Of a stretch of 7,949 bases of DNA, positions 5,182 through 7,949 are shown one piece after another (the stretch's first letter is position 1; every line of letters starts with the position of its first letter). Source of the stretch: an uncultured Peptococcaceae bacterium (GTDB taxonomy: Bacteria; Bacillota; Desulfotomaculia; Desulfotomaculales; Desulfocucumaceae). The position numbers were made by a program, and so were the translations under genes. A model generated the notes under the pieces. That model was not told where the DNA came from, searched no databases, and saw only the letters and a list, made by a program, of their open reading frames with translations. Location: the NCBI GenBank assembly GCA_958417755.1, contig CATZDY010000121.1:1-7949 (forward strand), written 5' to 3'.

Positions 5182-6372
5182 TTATTTCAGATGACCCAAC
5201 ATAGATTGCCAGATATTTTGTTTTTGAATGGTATTTTGTAGTCGCAAATCTGTTTCCGCCACCTGCTGCCCGTTGGCAAACAACTGAATTTTCCCTACTT
5301 GCTGGTTTTTTGGGGCTGGAGCCATGATAAAGTTATCCTTTATGACTTCCTTTTCAATGACTCCTGGGGAAATCAGGGGAACTGTAATATCAATATCTTT
5401 TGTAACAATAAGATTAGTTTCAGTTTCAGTGCCATTGACCACAGGAATAGTGGCAACAATATCTCCAGCTTTCATGGCTGTAACTTTTTGATAATGTGTA
5501 AAACCATAATCCAATAATTCGCTTGCATCTTGATAACGATCAGGACTATGCAATACCACAGCAAGCAATCTATGTCCATTTCGGGTGGCAGAAGCCACCA
5601 AACATTTTCCTGCAGCATTGGTGGTACCTGTTTTTACTCCATCAGCCCCTTGATATCCCCACAACATTTTATTGGTATTGTTAAGCTGTCTTGCTTGTAT
5701 TTTTCCTGGTATACTTTTATTTTTTGTGGATACCATTTGTTCAAAAATTGGATTCTGCAAAGCATATCTGGTCATGATAGCTAAATCATAAGCAGTGGAA
5801 AGATGTTTATCATTGGGTAAACCGTTTGTATTACAAAAATTTGTATCCAAGGCACCCAATAACATAGCCATTTTATTCATCATAGCTACAAAAATGTCTT
5901 CTTTTCCAGCCACAGCTTCAGCAATGGCAACACAGGCATCATTTCCAGAATGCATCAAAGCTCCAAACAGCAATTCTCGTAAAGTTAATTGCTCTCCAAC
6001 TTGTAAATGAATACTGCTACCACCCACCAAAGCTGCCTTTTTGCTAATTGTGGTTATTTTTTCTAGATTTCCACATTCAACAGCAACCAAAGCAGTCATA
6101 ATTTTAGTGGTACTGGCAATGGCTCTGCGTTGATGAGCATTTTTTTCATAAAGGACTTGTCCTGTATCTGCATCCATTAAAATCGCAGCTGTTGCTCCAA
6201 TATGAGGTTCAATATTTTGCTGCGGTTTTTCTGCACTGGATTTTGGAGCTGCTAATACATAGCTGTAAAATACATCATTTTCAACAATATCAGCAGCCAT
6301 AGCTTTTGCTGGCATCAAGGGAGATAATAAAATTAAACTTATTATGATACAAATGAAAATTGTTTTTTTCAC
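5182..6372 (-). CDS. D-alanyl-D-alanine carboxypeptidase, peptidase S11 (DacB/DacF-type penicillin-binding protein)
   Basis: The 396-residue product carries all three low-molecular-weight PBP motifs in order, counted from the GTG start: STTK (87-90, nucleophile Ser87), SGN (142-144) and KTG (247-249). A hydrophobic signal segment (about 5-22) ending MPAKAMA directs export. A PBP5-type beta domain (about 280-370) and a short C-terminal helix (IQKQNIWQSMLGHLK) follow; such helices tether the enzyme to the outer membrane leaflet. The enzyme removes the terminal D-Ala from peptidoglycan stem peptides, trimming cross-links. In spore formers the DacB and DacF paralogues do this in the spore cortex; length does not settle which one this is. 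GTG 6372 is preferred over the adjacent TTG 6375 because GGAGGGG ends 5 bases before the GTG but only 2 before the TTG. It converges on the stalk/TPR gene and is divergent from the decarboxylase gene. Confidence 0.95.
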   Translation of the reverse strand: MKKTIFICIIISLILLSPLMPAKAMAADIVENDVFYSYVLAAPKSSAEKPQQNIEPHIGATAAILMDADTGQVLYEKNAHQRRAIASTTKIMTALVAVECGNLEKITTISKKAALVGGSSIHLQVGEQLTLRELLFGALMHSGNDACVAIAEAVAGKEDIFVAMMNKMAMLLGALDTNFCNTNGLPNDKHLSTAYDLAIMTRYALQNPIFEQMVSTKNKSIPGKIQARQLNNTNKMLWGYQGADGVKTGTTNAAGKCLVASATRNGHRLLAVVLHSPDRYQDASELLDYGFTHYQKVTAMKAGDIVATIPVVNGTETETNLIVTKDIDITVPLISPGVIEKEVIKDNFIMAPAPKNQQVGKIQLFANGQQVAETDLRLQNTIQKQNIWQSMLGHLK

Positions 6373-6377
6373 CAATA

Positions 6378-6384
6378 CCCCTCC
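6378..6384 (-). promoter_or_regulatory. Ribosome binding site deciding the GTG start of the carboxypeptidase
   Basis: On the minus strand GGAGGGG stands 5 bases before GTG (6372) and 2 bases before TTG (6375). The spacing favours the GTG, which shortens the protein by one residue. Confidence 0.65.
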
Positions 6385-6411
6385 GGAAATGATTTTAAAT
6401 ATAGCCTACCC

Positions 6412-6450
6412 AGCTTTATTTAAAGTATGTTTAAACTTATAAAATAAGCT
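6412..6450. promoter_or_regulatory. Imperfect palindrome in the divergent intergenic region
   Basis: AGCTTTATTT (6412-6421) and AAAATAAGCT (6441-6450) are near reverse complements flanking a core that contains the 8-base palindrome GTTTAAAC (6428-6435). Further AGCT strings follow at 6454-6457 and 6481-6484. It lies about 40-80 bases upstream of the carboxypeptidase start, where an operator or promoter would be. The minus strand holds CATACTTT (6429-6422), a 6/8 match to a sigma-E -10 box, with no clear -35. Confidence 0.3.
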
Positions 6451-6522
6451 GTTAAGCTCAAATCATATCGCTCTTTTTAAAAGCTGATGATATCTTTGCG
6501 TATTGATAGGGGTAACACAAAA

Positions 6523-6551
6523 ATGATAGCAAGCATATACAGATTTATACT
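6523..6551 (+). promoter_or_regulatory. Candidate sigma-A-type promoter for the decarboxylase-family gene
   Basis: ATGATA (6523-6528, 4/6 to TTGACA) and TATACT (6546-6551, 5/6 to TATAAT) are separated by exactly 17 bases. Transcription would begin near 6558, just ahead of the Shine-Dalgarno site at 6561-6566. Confidence 0.4.
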
Positions 6552-6574
6552 GTCGTACGAGAGGTGATAGATAG

Positions 6575-7949
6575 TTGAAAAGAACGCAAACCCCTATCGT
6601 TCATGCTTTAAAGGAATATGTAACGAAGGGCACCATTCGATTCCATATGCCTGGCCATAAAGGAAATCAAATGCAAGGAAATCCCCTGACAGATTTTTTA
6701 GGGCCTGATGTTTTTAAAGCAGATGTAACCAATATTCCTGGGATGGACGATTTACATCAACCCCAAGGAATTATCAAAAAATCCCAGGAAATGGCATCCT
6801 TAACGTTTGGAGCCAAATGCACCTATTTTTTAGTAAACGGCAGTTCTTGTGGTTTAGAAGCATTGATTATGTCTGTGTGCAAACCTGGAGAAAAAATTAT
6901 AGTACCCCGAAATATACATCGCTCTATATTGAGTGGTATTATTTTGAGTGGTGCCATCCCTATCTTTTTTATGCCAGAATATGAACAAACCTATGGAATA
7001 TTCACAGGAACACCACCAGAAACCATTGTCAAGGTATTAGAAGCAAATCCAGAAGCCAAAGGAATTGTTTTGGTCAATCCAACTTACAATGGTGTGATAT
7101 CCAATGTGCAAACCATTGCTGATATTGCCCATGCCAAAGGGATTCCTTTATTGGTGGATGAAGCCCATGGACCCCATTTTACTTTTCATAAAGATTTACC
7201 AGCGTCAGCATTGGCCTGTGGGGCAGATGCCACTGTACATGGTTCCCATAAAATGTTATCTGCTTTCACCCAGGCTTCTATGTTGCATATCAAAGGAGAT
7301 CGCATTGACATTCCTAGATTAGAAAACTCCCTTAGATTGTTGCAAAGCACCAGTACTTCCTATTTGCTGCTAGCTTCCCTGGAGGCAACTAGAGTTCAAA
7401 TGGAAAGCCAAGGAAAAGAATTATTGGACCATGCCATCCAATTATCAACTTATCTCCAAAGAGAAATCAATGCCATGGGATTACCCACATATAAAGGAGA
7501 AAGTGCTGGAAAAGAGCCCTATGTTGTGGAGCCTTGTAAAATCACAGTATTGCTCAATGAGCTTAATATGAATGGTCCTTGGGTTGAAAATTGGTTGCGG
7601 GAGGAACGCAATATTCAGGTTGAATTATCTGCTCCTAACAACATTTTATTATTGGTTACCCCTGGCAATCGTCAACATGATGCGGATATATTACTCCAAG
7701 CCTTGCAAGAAATGACCCATTTGGCAAAAGCATCTTTACCGACTTTGGCTCGTAAAACCCGTGACTGCATCTTGCCTCCTTATGTTCCCCAAGCTGTTGT
7801 ATCACCACGGAAGGCCTTTTTTGCAGATGCCAAAATAATTTCTTTGGACAATGCTGTGGACAAAATTTGTGCAGAAACCATTAGCTGTTATCCTCCTGGA
7901 ATTCCTGTGATTTGTCCGGGTGAAAAATTTACCAAAGATATCGTACAAT
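6575..7949 (+). CDS. Orn/Lys/Arg decarboxylase-family PLP enzyme (SpeA/YaaO-like), 3' end outside window
   Basis: The frame is open from TTG 6575 to the window end, giving 458 residues. Its relatives are about 480-490 residues, so only the last few tens are missing. The TTG start is supported by GAGGTG (6561-6566) 8 bases upstream and by an N-terminus typical of the family (TPIVHALKEY, then RFHMPGHKG at 22-30). The fold is a type I PLP decarboxylase: NGSSCGLEAL (88-97) binds the cofactor phosphate region, DEAHG (195-199) supplies the Asp that contacts the PLP ring nitrogen, and HGSHKMLSAFTQASMLH (222-238) holds the Schiff-base lysine K226. YPPGIPVICPGE near the end is the C-terminal domain signature. 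The family decarboxylates arginine, lysine or ornithine to polyamine precursors in the cytoplasm; the sequence does not tell which substrate is used. It is divergent from the carboxypeptidase gene, about 200 bases apart. Confidence 0.92.
   Translation, partial: MKRTQTPIVHALKEYVTKGTIRFHMPGHKGNQMQGNPLTDFLGPDVFKADVTNIPGMDDLHQPQGIIKKSQEMASLTFGAKCTYFLVNGSSCGLEALIMSVCKPGEKIIVPRNIHRSILSGIILSGAIPIFFMPEYEQTYGIFTGTPPETIVKVLEANPEAKGIVLVNPTYNGVISNVQTIADIAHAKGIPLLVDEAHGPHFTFHKDLPASALACGADATVHGSHKMLSAFTQASMLHIKGDRIDIPRLENSLRLLQSTSTSYLLLASLEATRVQMESQGKELLDHAIQLSTYLQREINAMGLPTYKGESAGKEPYVVEPCKITVLLNELNMNGPWVENWLREERNIQVELSAPNNILLLVTPGNRQHDADILLQALQEMTHLAKASLPTLARKTRDCILPPYVPQAVVSPRKAFFADAKIISLDNAVDKICAETISCYPPGIPVICPGEKFTKDIVQ

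Noticed and set aside
5299..6010. Three forward frames opposite the carboxypeptidase
   Set aside because: Shadows of the SxxK/SxN/KTG protein on the minus strand, with no supporting start signals.
7104..7322. Forward frame of 72 codons inside the decarboxylase gene
   Set aside because: It is out of frame with the long open frame that carries the PLP-lysine motif.
1..7949. CRISPR arrays, tRNA/rRNA genes, transposases or phage genes
   Set aside because: No regularly spaced repeats, cloverleaf-like sequences or mobile-element proteins were seen on either strand.

Overview
The window reads as chromosomal DNA of a low-GC, endospore-forming Bacillota, probably an anaerobic clostridial or Peptococcaceae-like lineage. 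The reasons are a spore maturation gene (spmB), an S11 D-Ala-D-Ala carboxypeptidase of the sporulation/cell-wall type, a HutP-family RNA-binding protein, a secreted protein with a copper-amine-oxidase-type stalk domain, strong purine-rich Shine-Dalgarno sites, and TTG/GTG starts. I see no phage genes, transposase, CRISPR array, tRNA or rRNA, so the genus-level guess is inference only.

Layout, left to right. 1-318 (+) is the 3' end of a polysaccharide deacetylase, closed by an intrinsic terminator. 319-709 has no credible gene but holds two hairpins. 710-1243 (-) is spmB, divergent from rluB (1411-2136, +), a 23S rRNA pseudouridine synthase. A good sigma-A-like promoter at 2150-2178 then leads into a 156-residue cytoplasmic protein I do not recognise (2285-2755, +). 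A structured intergenic segment ending in a long terminator (2846-2894) precedes a HutP-family gene (2957-3391, +). That gene is followed 67 bases later by a secreted stalk/FG-GAP-like/TPR protein (3459-5018, +). A bidirectional terminator separates it from the convergent D-alanyl-D-alanine carboxypeptidase gene (5182-6372, -). A divergent intergenic region then leads to an Orn/Lys/Arg decarboxylase-family gene (6575 to beyond the window end, +).

How the genes relate. In Bacillus subtilis a carboxypeptidase gene (dacB), spmA, spmB and rluB lie together. Here the same gene types occur within 6 kb, but spmB is turned away from rluB, spmA is not adjacent, and the carboxypeptidase sits about 4 kb away on the other side of unrelated genes. 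This looks like a rearranged remnant of that spore-cortex neighbourhood. The most interesting regulatory candidate is the hairpin-rich segment ending in a terminator just upstream of the HutP-family gene, because HutP is known as an antiterminator. A promoter-like sequence downstream of that terminator supplies a simpler competing explanation. No strongly novel multi-gene system is evident.
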